From: Enterovibrio norvegicus DSM 15893
GTDB lineage: Bacteria > Pseudomonadota > Gammaproteobacteria > Enterobacterales > Vibrionaceae
DNA length: 64,000 bases
Assembly: GCF_900115495.1 (NCBI RefSeq)
Contig: NZ_FOWR01000001.1
Location: 265,964-329,963 of the forward strand
Reading direction: 5' to 3'
Part shown: piece after piece, positions 18,799 to 27,844 of the stretch
How the letters are laid out: every line of letters begins with the position of its first letter
How positions within the stretch are numbered: the first letter of the stretch is position 1
Notes under the pieces: model-generated
Database searches by the model: none
What the model was told of the DNA's origin: nothing
What the model saw: only the letters and a program-made list of their open reading frames with translations
Position numbers and translations under genes: made by a program

Positions 18799-19605
18799 AT
18801 GCAACGCACGTTTCGCGTCATTGTCAGCACATTCTTCTTATTGTTTTCACTGCTGCTTTCGCCTTTTTCTCATGCCAATGAAAGAGAAAGGGTGCTCGTT
18901 TTTGCTGCTTCTTCGATGACAACGGCGTTAGACCAGATTGCTCAGGCCTACCGGAAACAAACTGAACGTACTGTTATTTTGTCTTATGCATCCTCTTCTG
19001 CACTTGCTCGGCAACTCGCTTATGGCGCACCAGCAGACATCTATGTCTCCGCAAACGAAAAGTGGATGAATTACGCCGTCGACCAAGCGGTGATTAACGC
19101 CAATACATTATCTCCGTGGGTCAGCAATGCATTGGTTGTTGTCAGTGCCCGAGATGATATTTCTCAGGTCAACCTTGATGAAGCGTCTTTCCTTCATGCT
19201 ATTGGTAATGCGCGTATGGCTATCGCAGACCCAACGCACGTGCCTGCCGGTATTTACGCAAAAGAGTCGCTCGAAAACCTTCAGCTATGGTCGGTGTTAG
19301 CGAATAAATTGGCTTACTCAAACAGTGTGCGCGCTGCGTTGGCGTTGGTAGAGCGTAAAGAAGCGCCCATTGGCATTGTTTATCGTTCAGATGCGATTGC
19401 ATCAAAGGCCGTACATGTTGTTGCTGATGTGCCTGATACGTCCCATGCACCTATTATCTTTCCGAAAGCGATGACTAAAGACGCGTCTGAAGCTGCGGCG
19501 CAGTTTTTTGATTTTCTGTCTTCAGATGACGCACACCGTATTCTGGCAGAGCAGGGTTTCAACCTTGTGTCATCCTCGCTATCCGATCAGGAAATCTCGA
19601 AATGA
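18799..19605 (+). CDS. modA: Molybdate ABC transporter, substrate-binding protein ModA
   Basis: The start at 18799 (MQRTFRVIVSTFFLL) gives 268 residues with a signal peptide ending near SHA at residue 27; the upstream part of the frame does not look coding. Mature ModA features are VLVFAASSMTTALDQIAQAY, YASSSALARQLAYGAPADIYVSAN and DPTHVPAGIYAKESLE, the last two carrying oxyanion-binding residues. It captures molybdate (or tungstate) in the periplasm for ModBC. It is the first gene of modABC. Confidence 0.94.
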   Translation: MQRTFRVIVSTFFLLFSLLLSPFSHANERERVLVFAASSMTTALDQIAQAYRKQTERTVILSYASSSALARQLAYGAPADIYVSANEKWMNYAVDQAVINANTLSPWVSNALVVVSARDDISQVNLDEASFLHAIGNARMAIADPTHVPAGIYAKESLENLQLWSVLANKLAYSNSVRAALALVERKEAPIGIVYRSDAIASKAVHVVADVPDTSHAPIIFPKAMTKDASEAAAQFFDFLSSDDAHRILAEQGFNLVSSSLSDQEISK

Positions 19606-19631
19606 ACCATCTATGGAGTAATGTTTAACGC

Positions 19632-20324
19632 ATGTTGTTAACTCCTCTCGAATGGCAAGCCCTCGCGCTGAGCTTGAAAATATCCACGGTTGCCGTTGCT
19701 GCAAGTTTGCCACTTGGCATTGCCGTTGCTTGGTTGTTGGCGCGTAAACAATTCCCTGGTAAATCTGTTCTCGATGGTGTGATTCATTTGCCGTTGGTGC
19801 TGCCACCTGTGGTCATTGGTTATCTATTGCTGGTGGTCATGGGGCGTCGTGGTGTCGTCGGGGAGTGGTTATACAATACGTTTGGCGTGTCATTTTCATT
19901 CAGTTGGAAAGGCGCAGCATTGGCGTCTGCCGTAGTTGCATTTCCCTTGCTGGTAAGGGCTATTCGCTTGTCGCTGGAATTGGTTGATCAGCGTCTTGAA
20001 GATGCGGCGAGAACCTTGGGTGCATCGCCATGGCGTGTGTTTTATTCGGTCACATTGCCATTGATTGCTCCCGGGATTTTGTCAGGTTTGGTGTTGGCGT
20101 TTGCCCGTAGTTTGGGCGAGTTTGGTGCAACCATTACGTTTGTTTCGAACATTCCCGGGGAAACGCAAACCATCCCATTGGCCATGTTCGCGTTTCTCGA
20201 AACCCCAGGCGCTGAAGAAAGTGTCGCGAGACTCTGTATTCTTTCGATAGTTATCGCATTACTGTCCTTGTTTGGTTCGGAATGGCTGAGTCGCCGAATG
20301 AAGAAAAGGATGGGCTTGTCATGA
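19632..20324 (+). CDS. modB: Molybdate ABC transporter, permease ModB
   Basis: The 230-residue protein has five to six membrane helices and matches ModB: LTPLEWQALALSLKISTVAVAASLPLGIAVAWLLARK at the N-terminus, LPLVLPPVVIGYLLLVVMGRRG, and the ABC-coupling EAA-like loop EDAARTLGASPWRVFYSVTLPLIAPGILSG. It moves molybdate across the inner membrane. It starts 26 bases after modA, and its stop overlaps the modC start (ATGA). Confidence 0.95.
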   Translation: MLLTPLEWQALALSLKISTVAVAASLPLGIAVAWLLARKQFPGKSVLDGVIHLPLVLPPVVIGYLLLVVMGRRGVVGEWLYNTFGVSFSFSWKGAALASAVVAFPLLVRAIRLSLELVDQRLEDAARTLGASPWRVFYSVTLPLIAPGILSGLVLAFARSLGEFGATITFVSNIPGETQTIPLAMFAFLETPGAEESVARLCILSIVIALLSLFGSEWLSRRMKKRMGLS

Positions 20325-21427
20325 TCACCTTGAATTTTTCGTTAGCACTCGATAATTTTTCATTGTCATTAGACGAAACCATTCCATCGTCGGGGATTAC
20401 TGCGATTTTTGGCCGTTCTGGTGCGGGAAAAACATCGCTGATCAATGCGATAAGCGGGCTATCAGTGCCAGACACAGGCAAGATTTCGGTGGGTGACTCA
20501 ACACTGTTTGATGCAGAAAAAAACATCAAACTGCCACCCGAAAAACGACGTATTGGGTATGTGTTTCAAGATGCACGTTTGTTTCCGCATATGTCAGTTG
20601 AGAAGAACCTGCGGTACGGGCAATCACGTGCGAATCCTTCAATGTTTGAAGAAATCACCCAGTTGCTTGGCATTGGAGAGTTACTTGCTCGCTACCCTCG
20701 AGATTTGTCGGGGGGCGAAAAACAGCGTGTGGCGATAGGGCGCGCATTGCTTTCTGAGCCTGAGCTTTTGATCATGGATGAACCCACCGCTTCTCTCGAT
20801 GGTCCACGCCGACAGGAGCTGATTTCCTATTTGCTTCGCCTGACGGAGTCGCTCTCTATTCCAATGATTTACGTCAGTCACAGTTTGGATGAAATCCTAC
20901 AATTGGCTGATCATATGTTGCTGCTAAACAAAGGCAGGGTGATTGCCAATGGTTCACTGCATGACGTGTGGAGTTCAGAGCACATGCAGCCGTGGCTGTC
21001 GGTAAAAGAACAAAGCGCCTTGGTCACCGCCACAGTGGTAGGGACGCATCCGCGCTATGCAATGTCGAAACTCGATCTTGAAGGCGAAACATTGTGGGTT
21101 CCGGCCGTTGAGGCAGCGCTAGATTCTCGCCTGAGATTGCGTGTCTTTGCCAATGACATTTCGATAGTGAAAACACCTGCATCAGACACCAGTATTCGTA
21201 ATGTGCTGCCATGTTCGATAGAGTCGGTAACCCGAACCAAGCAAGGTGAAATGTCGACAGGCTACTGCCAAGTGATGTTAAGGATTGGTAACGAGGTATT
21301 GATTGCCAATATCACTGAATGGGCGGCGGATGAGCTTACCTTATCAGCGGGTGAAAAAGTATTCGCTCAATTAAAAGGCATCAGCATCGCGAAAAGCGAT
21401 TTGGCACAGCATCATAGTAATTTTTAA
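20321..21427 (+). CDS. modC: Molybdate ABC transporter, ATPase ModC
   Basis: The start at 20321 overlaps the modB stop and gives 368 residues. Residues 1-230 are the ATPase with Walker A GRSGAGKT, GYVFQDARLFPHMSVEKNL, signature LSGGEKQRVAIGRALL and Walker B LLIMDEPTASLD. Residues from about 295 form the C-terminal TOBE molybdate-binding domain (IRNVLPCSIESV and LTLSAGEKVFAQLKGISI). It energises molybdate uptake. No terminator is obvious after the stop. Confidence 0.95.
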   Translation: MITLNFSLALDNFSLSLDETIPSSGITAIFGRSGAGKTSLINAISGLSVPDTGKISVGDSTLFDAEKNIKLPPEKRRIGYVFQDARLFPHMSVEKNLRYGQSRANPSMFEEITQLLGIGELLARYPRDLSGGEKQRVAIGRALLSEPELLIMDEPTASLDGPRRQELISYLLRLTESLSIPMIYVSHSLDEILQLADHMLLLNKGRVIANGSLHDVWSSEHMQPWLSVKEQSALVTATVVGTHPRYAMSKLDLEGETLWVPAVEAALDSRLRLRVFANDISIVKTPASDTSIRNVLPCSIESVTRTKQGEMSTGYCQVMLRIGNEVLIANITEWAADELTLSAGEKVFAQLKGISIAKSDLAQHHSNF

Positions 21428-21435
21428 CAAATTAC

Positions 21436-21466
21436 TTGCATACTTTTCGTGAGTTTTCAGTAGAAT
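21436..21466 (+). promoter_or_regulatory. Possible sigma-70 promoter
   Basis: TTGCAT (21436-21441) and TAGAAT (21461-21466) are separated by 19 bases, slightly long, upstream of the short ORF at 21536 and the gene at 21595. Confidence 0.35.
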
Positions 21467-21535
21467 CCTCGTTACCGTACACTGTGTGCAGTGTGCCGCA
21501 AACGTCCTAGAAATATATGTATAAGAAGTATTATC

Positions 21536-21610
21536 GTGAGCGAATTAGATACTCTATTTAGAGAACTTACTCGAGGTGAGTGCAGGGGGACTAAATGTTT
21601 GGTTGGCTAA
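21536..21610 (+). CDS. Short ORF overlapping the next gene, 24 residues
   Basis: A GTG at 21536, with AAGAAG upstream, opens a 24-residue frame beginning MSELDTLFRELTRGE and ending in a Cys-containing tail. It overlaps the following gene's start by 16 bases in another frame. The first half looks like a real acidic helix. It may be a coupling leader or a small protein; nothing identifies it. Confidence 0.3.
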   Translation: MSELDTLFRELTRGECRGTKCLVG

Positions 21611-22029
21611 GCGGCTTGTTTGGCAAGGAAAAACTCAAGTCGACAGATTGGGTTAAAAAGCTCATGCATGCCAATAAAACGGGCAGTTACAGCAAGTACA
21701 AGGAATACTACGATAAACACGTTGTGCGTATTCACAAAACGTATCACGCAGATTTTGTTCGGTTTGAGCGCTTCGCGAATCAAACCTATAAGAAGAATGA
21801 TCAGCGTGCATTTCTAGCGATTAAAACCGCGATGTATGCGCATAAGCTAGGGCAAATTAAAGTAGCTGCATGTGTAACAGCGTCAGTGATTAACCTTAAT
21901 AAAAGATTGCTCGACAGTAAGCAGCTTCAAATTCACCCACGTTTGATGCGAGCTGCAACCGCGCTGCATAAGCAAATTATCGAAACACACGCGAATTCGA
22001 AATTGAAGAAGCGAAAAGAAAAAGCCTGA
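21595..22029 (+). CDS. Unrecognised basic helical protein, 144 residues
   Basis: I do not recognise a family. The protein begins MFGWLSGLFGKEKLKSTDWVKKLMHANKTGSYSKYKEYYDKH, then is almost wholly helical and very basic, with a Lys-rich C-terminus (KLKKRKEKA). The amphipathic N-terminal segment (FGWLSGLFG) could touch a membrane. AGGGGG lies upstream of the ATG. A strong terminator overlaps the stop, so it ends a transcript of its own. Basic charge suggests nucleic-acid or membrane contact, but this is only an inference. Confidence 0.7.
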   Translation: MFGWLSGLFGKEKLKSTDWVKKLMHANKTGSYSKYKEYYDKHVVRIHKTYHADFVRFERFANQTYKKNDQRAFLAIKTAMYAHKLGQIKVAACVTASVINLNKRLLDSKQLQIHPRLMRAATALHKQIIETHANSKLKKRKEKA

Positions 22030-22047
22030 TGAACCAGGCTTTTTTTA
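22021..22047 (+). terminator. Terminator overlapping the stop codon
   Basis: AAAGCCTG and CAGGCTTT pair around ATGAAC and are followed by a T tract; the stop codon of the preceding gene lies in the hairpin. Confidence 0.88.
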
Positions 22048-22362
22048 TACGCAAATAACAGGCGTCTGTGGTGGTAAATCACGCTAACGTGTCACACTCA
22101 AGATTATGCGTGATGTGAATACGCGCAATCTCTGCAACCCGCCAAGCATTCTATGACCGATATTTAGAGCTCTTTGAAATTCCGAATTCAGATAAGGGGA
22201 TTTATCACGATAGGCTGCCAATCGTGTCGTGTATAAGAGCATTTCAAACAACTTGGTTCGCAAAAACTTGAAGCAATAATGTTTAGTGTTCAAATAAAAG
22301 TGATGGCGATCACGTCGACAAGCTGCTAAAGTCCCGTCCCTCACGCATAATGTGAGAACACA
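22030..22362. other. Intergenic region before the BCCT gene, with a possible gene remnant
   Basis: No intact gene. From about 22124 to 22269 the plus strand reads as an uninterrupted but startless peptide-like stretch (ATRQAFYDRYLELFEIPNS...), preceded by an in-frame stop, possibly a decayed fragment. The right end has a CRP-like site and the promoter region of the transporter. Confidence 0.4.
22299..22314. promoter_or_regulatory. Candidate CRP site
   Basis: The core GTGA-TGGCGA-TCAC (22300-22313) is a perfect match to the GTGA-N6-TCAC core of the cAMP-CRP consensus, about 50 bases upstream of the BCCT start. Confidence 0.5.
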
Positions 22363-23910
22363 ATGACTTTTAAATCTCTAATTGCTAGCGATAAACTCGT
22401 TTCAACACTGACTATCGGTTTTTTCTCTTGCTTCCTCTTTGCTGCATTGTTTGACCTGCAGTCTTTTACTAACACGATCAATTCTCTCTATGCGATGTCA
22501 GCCAATATATTTGGCTACGCTTGGCAGTGGCTAATGGTGCTTAATTTTGCTATTGCATTGATCATCGCCATCTCGCCTGCGGGTAGAATGACACTGGGTA
22601 AGAAGCTCAAGCCTGAAATGAGCACGTTTCGCTGGCTTTCTATGATCATGTGTACTTTGCTAGCGGGGGGCGGTGTCTTCTGGTCTGCTGCTGAGCCCGT
22701 TTATCACTTCATGTCAGCACCGCCTGTTTTTTCTGGGGCAGAACCTTACACAGAAGCAGCAGCGTCTGCAGCATTGGGGCAAAGTTTCTTTCATTGGGGC
22801 TTTCTTGCATGGGCTGTACTTGGCACGCTGGCGACCATTGTTCTGATGCATGCACACCATCATAAAGGCTTGAGCCTGCGTCCTCGCGCACTGCTATACC
22901 CATTGTGTGGTGATCGCTTAGAAAACCATTGGCTGGGCGCGGTTGTCGATACGTGTGCAATCATCGGTGTTGCTGCGGGCACGATTGGCCCAATCGGCTT
23001 CTTGGCGAGTCAACTTGGTTACAGTGTCGAGTCTCTTACGGGTATGGAGAATACGCTGACACTTCAGATCTCGATTCTTCTGGGTGTTGTCGCGGTCTAC
23101 TCGATTTCAGCATTTTCTGGATTGGACAAAGGGTTACAGTGGTTGAGTAAGATGAATGTCATTGGGGCATTTGCATTGCTGGTTGCTGTACTATTACTTG
23201 GGCCGACACAGTTTATTTTCGGTGAATTTGCCGCAGGTTTCGGCACCTATATCAGCCATTTTTCTTCGTTGGGGCTTGATGCTGCAAACGAAGGCTGGCA
23301 GAGCGGGTGGACGTGGTTCTTCTGGGGCTGGTTCATTGGTTTTGCGCCGATGATGGCGATCTTCATTGCCAAGATCTCTGAGGGTCGAAGCGTGAGAATG
23401 CTGATTCTGGCTATCAGTGTTTGCGCACCTATCGCAACCAATTTCTGGTTTAGTGCGTTGGGCGGCACGGGTATCTTCTTTGAGATGACAAACCCTGGCA
23501 GTATCTCTGGGCCATTATCAGACGCTGGTTTACCCGCTGTTCTGATTGCCATGCTTCAACAGTTACCGCTTCAAGCCATTCTCGTTCCTGCGTTCTTGTT
23601 ACTGACGACGACATTTGTGGCGACCACGGGTGATTCAATGGCGTATTCCATTGCAGTAGTCACGTCAGAAAATACAACGCCTTCAAAGTACCATCGTCTG
23701 TTTTGGGCGATCATGCTGGGTGTTGTTGCTGCTGTGTTGCTGGCGGCGGGTGAGGGCGGATTAAGTGCGCTTCAATCCTTTATCGTGATCACTGCCGTCC
23801 CTGTGTCGATTCTCATCGCGACGACTTTGATATCTGCGCCTGTGACGATTTTTTGGATGATCAAACAATCGAAGCAAGAAAAGCGTTGGAAGCTCGTCAC
23901 TACGAGTTGA
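22363..23910 (+). CDS. BCCT-family betaine/carnitine/choline transporter
   Basis: The 515-residue protein has about twelve membrane helices. It carries the BCCT signature around GWTWFFWGWFIGFAPMMAIF and the preceding family segment LLAGGGVFWSAAEPVYHFMSAPP. SFFHWGFLAWAVLGT is the usual helix 3-4 region. BCCT proteins import quaternary ammonium compounds such as glycine betaine, choline or carnitine, by Na+ or H+ symport or by exchange. The exact substrate cannot be assigned. A CRP-like site upstream hints at catabolite control. It ends at a bidirectional terminator. Confidence 0.92.
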   Translation: MTFKSLIASDKLVSTLTIGFFSCFLFAALFDLQSFTNTINSLYAMSANIFGYAWQWLMVLNFAIALIIAISPAGRMTLGKKLKPEMSTFRWLSMIMCTLLAGGGVFWSAAEPVYHFMSAPPVFSGAEPYTEAAASAALGQSFFHWGFLAWAVLGTLATIVLMHAHHHKGLSLRPRALLYPLCGDRLENHWLGAVVDTCAIIGVAAGTIGPIGFLASQLGYSVESLTGMENTLTLQISILLGVVAVYSISAFSGLDKGLQWLSKMNVIGAFALLVAVLLLGPTQFIFGEFAAGFGTYISHFSSLGLDAANEGWQSGWTWFFWGWFIGFAPMMAIFIAKISEGRSVRMLILAISVCAPIATNFWFSALGGTGIFFEMTNPGSISGPLSDAGLPAVLIAMLQQLPLQAILVPAFLLLTTTFVATTGDSMAYSIAVVTSENTTPSKYHRLFWAIMLGVVAAVLLAAGEGGLSALQSFIVITAVPVSILIATTLISAPVTIFWMIKQSKQEKRWKLVTTS

Positions 23911-23930
23911 ATAAGATAAGCGAAATATAC

Positions 23931-23963
23931 AAAAAAGGAGAACAGCCATTGTTCTCCTTTTTT
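23931..23963. terminator. Bidirectional terminator
   Basis: A6-GGAGAACA-GCCAT-TGTTCTCC-T6, between convergent genes, able to stop both transcripts. Confidence 0.92.
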
Positions 23964-23964
23964 G

Positions 23965-24552
23965 TTAGTTGGTTTCCCACACTGTTAGCGCTTGTGGCGT
24001 ATCGATGTCAACGCTGGCATGTATAAGCGATACCGCTGTTATCGTGTACCCATCTTCATAAAACAACACCTTTGCGCCTTTGTCTCCTTCAAGTGATTTA
24101 AGGCGGTCAAACGTCGTTTGATTGAAAACAGCAGGCACACCTAAGGTATCCGCATATTGGCTACACGCAATATCCACGTCTTCGGCATAAAAGGCGGCCA
24201 ATAGCGCGTTCGTATCCGCCCCTGAAACATCAGGTTGGTCAGCCAATAGAATCATCATTTCTGAACATGCCTGTTCCAACTGTTCGGTGACACTGGCAAT
24301 CACACTTCCAATGCCGGATTTCCACTCTTTGGCATACAACAATTGCACTGGCCACGCATGTTGTTTTGCGGCTTTGCTAATGTCGTTATGCCAACATCCT
24401 GTCACAAGGTAGATGTCGTCACTGATGGCTTTTGCAGCCTTAATAGCGCGTGCAACGAGTGGTTCGCCATTGGCGACAGCGAGCGTCTTACACGATCCAA
24501 ATCGAGATGCTTTTCCCGCCGCGAGAATGACGACCGTGGGTTTTGTCATCAT
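23965..24552 (-). CDS. MobA/MocA-like nucleotidyltransferase
   Basis: The 195-residue protein is a glycosyltransferase-A-fold NTP transferase: VVILAAGKASRFGSCKTL is the nucleotide-binding loop, MILLADQPDV the metal/NTP site, and CSQYADTLGVPAVFNQTTFDRLKSLEGDKGAK the typical end of MocA-type molybdenum-cofactor cytidylyltransferases. It likely converts Mo-molybdopterin to the dinucleotide form used by the hydroxylase encoded just upstream. Its start overlaps the xdhC stop by four bases. Confidence 0.85.
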   Translation of the reverse strand: MMTKPTVVILAAGKASRFGSCKTLAVANGEPLVARAIKAAKAISDDIYLVTGCWHNDISKAAKQHAWPVQLLYAKEWKSGIGSVIASVTEQLEQACSEMMILLADQPDVSGADTNALLAAFYAEDVDIACSQYADTLGVPAVFNQTTFDRLKSLEGDKGAKVLFYEDGYTITAVSLIHASVDIDTPQALTVWETN

Positions 24553-25592
24553 GACAGCGAGCCACTGAACGATGCCCCAGACGCATCATTTAATCTGGCC
24601 ATACATTCTGCCAATATCGACATGGCAATGCCTTCTGGTAACGCTGCGCCGAGATGTAAACCCGCGGGGCCTGATAAGTGACAGGGAAGATCGTCGATCT
24701 TAATCTCCGCAGCCGTTAACACGTCATCACGGCGATGTGTCGGCCCAAGTAACGCGAGATAGCGCAATTGCGTCTGTCGAAGTGATGAGAGCACTTGTGC
24801 GTCCAAGGTGACGTTGTGGGTCATGACAACAGCCGCATCAACACGATGCTTGAGGCAATACGCGGAGAGTGATTCCGCGGGGCCTCGTAAAATGGCATTG
24901 GCGGTTTGGAAATACTCGCGTCTTGCATTCGCAGGGCGCGGATCCCAAAGTGAAACGTGCCAACCTAATTGGCTTGCTAACGTGGCGAGCGGTTTTGTGT
25001 CTAAGCCTCCGCCTGCAATCAAGAGATGGACTGGCGGTTGAACATAGGTACGTAGCCAGTCTTGCTCACCTTCTTTGATAAGCTTTCCCAAAGTGTCTCC
25101 GTCGCTGACATAATGGAGTGTCTGCTCTGACGGAATGAATGATGCCGCGTCTGATTGCGAGCCAGAACGGTCAGCATTCTTTGTTGGAATACGCTGATAG
25201 AAGTGGCCGGATTGTCTCTGCATTAGGTGGGTATACACCTCCTCTAATGCGAGATAGTTGTTTGCAGCCGACAAAGGTTGCAGCATGACTTCGACTGTGC
25301 CGCCACACCCGATGCCAAGTTGAAAAGAGAGATCATCTTCATCCTGGCTATCATAAATTAGCGTGACACTGTCACCTGCATCCATCACTTTCTTTGCATG
25401 GCGCTGGATATCTGATTCCAAACATCCGCCGCTAAGCATGCCCAGTTGTTGACCCAAGCCATTAAAGAACATCATGGCACCTGCTTTCCGATAGCAGGGG
25501 CCATGTGTGTTGAAGACAGTGCCGAGCACCCACTCGGCATTGTCTTTTTCTGGGTACCATTGGCTAAGCAAATGGAGTAAATGATTCGACAT
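24549..25592 (-). CDS. XdhC/CoxI-family Mo-hydroxylase maturation protein
   Basis: The 347-residue protein has the XdhC_CoxI N-terminal domain (WVLGTVFNTHGPCYRKAGAMMFFNGLGQQLGMLSGGCLESDI) and a C-terminal Rossmann-like domain (VHLLIAGGGLDTKPLATLASQLGWHVSLWDPRP, then VVMTHNVTLDAQVL). XdhC proteins protect and sulfurate the molybdenum cofactor and insert it into xanthine-dehydrogenase-type enzymes. It lies in the operon between the large hydroxylase subunit and the MocA-like gene, as expected for a dedicated chaperone. Confidence 0.9.
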   Translation of the reverse strand: MSNHLLHLLSQWYPEKDNAEWVLGTVFNTHGPCYRKAGAMMFFNGLGQQLGMLSGGCLESDIQRHAKKVMDAGDSVTLIYDSQDEDDLSFQLGIGCGGTVEVMLQPLSAANNYLALEEVYTHLMQRQSGHFYQRIPTKNADRSGSQSDAASFIPSEQTLHYVSDGDTLGKLIKEGEQDWLRTYVQPPVHLLIAGGGLDTKPLATLASQLGWHVSLWDPRPANARREYFQTANAILRGPAESLSAYCLKHRVDAAVVMTHNVTLDAQVLSSLRQTQLRYLALLGPTHRRDDVLTAAEIKIDDLPCHLSGPAGLHLGAALPEGIAMSILAECMARLNDASGASFSGSLS

Positions 25593-25629
25593 GAATGTCC
25601 TTTACATCAGTTCCGTTTGTTTCACCTGA

Positions 25630-27840
25630 TTAGCTTTTCGCTAATCGCAACGGCAAGTCGGTTAAACGCTGACCCGTCAACGCATACACGGCATTCGCGA
25701 CAGCAGGTGCAATCGGTGGCGTGCCAGGTTCACCAACGCCTGTTGGCGGCTCGGCTGAAGGCACAATGTGCACGTCTATGGTTGGCATCTGAGCAAATCG
25801 CAGTACCTTGTAGTCGTGAAAGTTAGATTGCACGACAGCGCCATCTTTGAGGGTGATTTCGCTTTCCAGTGTCTGTGAAAGACCAAAACCTATGCCGCCT
25901 TGCATTTGTGCTTCGATGTTACTTGGGTTGATAGCAACGCCACAGTCAACGGCACACACGACGCGCTCGACAACGATCTCTCCGTTTTTCACCGACACTT
26001 CGGCCACTTGCGCAACGAAAGTACGAAAGGATTCATGCACGGCGATGCCTCGCGCGCTCCCTTCAGGTAAGGGCTTATCCCAACCGGCTTTTTCTGCAGC
26101 AAGCTTTAACACGCCTTTAAGACGTGGGTGGCCTTCTAGCATGTTTAGCCTGTAAGCCACGGGATCTTTTCCTGCGGCATGCGCGAGTTGATCGATGAAG
26201 GTTTCGGTCGAAAACGCGTTATGAGTATGGCCAACCGAACGCCACCACAGCACGGGAACCGGGCTTTTTGTGGTGTGTAGTTCAACAGCAAAGTGTGGAA
26301 TGCGGTAAGGCAGTGTCGAAGAGCCTTCAACAGACGAGTTGTCGATGCCATCTTTCACCATGAAATCTTCAAACGAGGTGCCCGCTGCGATGGATTGACC
26401 CACAACACGCTGTTCCCATGCGTCGACATTACCTTGGTCATCCAATGATGCTCGGATTTTTTGAACATACATGGGGCGATAATAACCAGCATGCATGTCA
26501 TCTTCTCGTGTCCACACCAGTTTGATCGGCACACCGCGTTGTGTGTTCGCGATCATCACAGTTTCAGCAACATAATCTGATTGTGGGTTGGCGCGTCGAC
26601 CAAAGCTACCGCCTGCAAATACGGTGTTGATGGCGATGTTTTCTGGCTTGATGCTCAAGATAGACGCCGCAACAAATTGATCGATGGTCGGTAGCTGTGC
26701 GCCGTACCACATCTCACATTTATCATCTTCGGCCAACACCACACAGTTCATCGGCTCCATGGCGGCATGGGCGAGAAAAGGGAAGTAATAGGTGGCTTCA
26801 AGCACTTTATCAGCGGTGGCAAGTTTTCCACTGGCGTCGCCCTCAACCCGTGCGGGTAAGCCTTTTTGATCGGCCAGTGTTTTGTATTCTTTTATGAGGT
26901 CATCCGTGCTTTTGGTGAATGCGGAACGATCCCACTCCAGTTTTAGTTTGTCGCGTCCAACCTTGGCACTCCAAAAGTCTTTCGCAACAACGGCGACGCC
27001 TGTAGGTATTTGAACAACATCCACAACACCAGGGGATTTTTTAGCGTCTGTCGCATCTACGCTGATGAGCTTGGCACCGAAGGAAGGAGGGTGAGCTACC
27101 ACAGCCGTCAACATGCCTTCGATTTGAACATCTTGAGTGAAGGTTGCTGTGCCGTTGCTTTTCCCGTGATCTTTGCGTGTTGTGCCCGTCTTACCAATCA
27201 GCGAAAACTGATCAGGCTTTTTCAACGTGACAGCATCATCAGCAGGGACGGCTTCCATTGCGGCCAATTCAGCCAGTTCACCAAAAGAGGCAGATTTGCC
27301 TGAGGCTTGGTGAGAAACAACGTTCTTGCTGACAGAAATATCACTTGCTGGCACTTTCCAGAGCTTGGCTGCCGCGCTCACTAACATGGTGCGGGCTTTT
27401 GCACCTGCCACACGAAGCTGCATGAAGGAGTTGGCGATGGCTGTACTGCCGCCTGTACCTTGTACGGGGCCAAACAAGAGGTTGTTGTAGAGGTTTGCAT
27501 TCGCGGGAGCCGCTTCAGTTGACACCAATGCCCAGTCTGCGTCTAACTCATCGGCGGCAATGGTAGCGAGCCCAGTTGTGACGCCTTGCCCCATTTCTAG
27601 ATGCTTAATCAAAATGGTGACGGTATTGTCTTCGCTAATGCGAATAAACGCGTTCGGCTCAAATTTTGCCCCCGTGGTGTCTGTTGCTGATGCAGCAAAG
27701 GCAGGCAGGTGAACGCCAAGTGTTAAACCCGCCCCTGCCGTGGTCATCAGCTTAATGAAGCTTCGACGTGATGTGCCAGAGGATGGTGTCGCTAAATCGG
27801 CGTTGCGTTTCGCTTGAAACGCATGAATAAACGTTTGCAT
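25630..27840 (-). CDS. Tat-exported molybdopterin-binding hydroxylase large subunit (IorB-like)
   Basis: The start at 27840 (MQTFIHAFQAKRNADL) gives 736 residues. A twin-arginine signal, SRRSFIKLMTTAGAGLTLG, is at about residues 24-42. The body has molybdenum-cofactor domains of the aldehyde-oxidase/xanthine-dehydrogenase family: MGQGVTTGLATIAADELDAD, GAKARTMLVSAAAKLW, FGRRANPQSDYVAE and the C-terminal GVGEPGTPPIAPAVANA, with the catalytic Glu. The type resembles isoquinoline 1-oxidoreductase or periplasmic aldehyde dehydrogenase. No FAD subunit is present, so electrons probably pass through the 2Fe-2S subunit to a cytochrome or quinone. The substrate is unknown. Confidence 0.92.
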   Translation of the reverse strand: MQTFIHAFQAKRNADLATPSSGTSRRSFIKLMTTAGAGLTLGVHLPAFAASATDTTGAKFEPNAFIRISEDNTVTILIKHLEMGQGVTTGLATIAADELDADWALVSTEAAPANANLYNNLLFGPVQGTGGSTAIANSFMQLRVAGAKARTMLVSAAAKLWKVPASDISVSKNVVSHQASGKSASFGELAELAAMEAVPADDAVTLKKPDQFSLIGKTGTTRKDHGKSNGTATFTQDVQIEGMLTAVVAHPPSFGAKLISVDATDAKKSPGVVDVVQIPTGVAVVAKDFWSAKVGRDKLKLEWDRSAFTKSTDDLIKEYKTLADQKGLPARVEGDASGKLATADKVLEATYYFPFLAHAAMEPMNCVVLAEDDKCEMWYGAQLPTIDQFVAASILSIKPENIAINTVFAGGSFGRRANPQSDYVAETVMIANTQRGVPIKLVWTREDDMHAGYYRPMYVQKIRASLDDQGNVDAWEQRVVGQSIAAGTSFEDFMVKDGIDNSSVEGSSTLPYRIPHFAVELHTTKSPVPVLWWRSVGHTHNAFSTETFIDQLAHAAGKDPVAYRLNMLEGHPRLKGVLKLAAEKAGWDKPLPEGSARGIAVHESFRTFVAQVAEVSVKNGEIVVERVVCAVDCGVAINPSNIEAQMQGGIGFGLSQTLESEITLKDGAVVQSNFHDYKVLRFAQMPTIDVHIVPSAEPPTGVGEPGTPPIAPAVANAVYALTGQRLTDLPLRLAKS

Positions 27841-27844
27841 GTCA

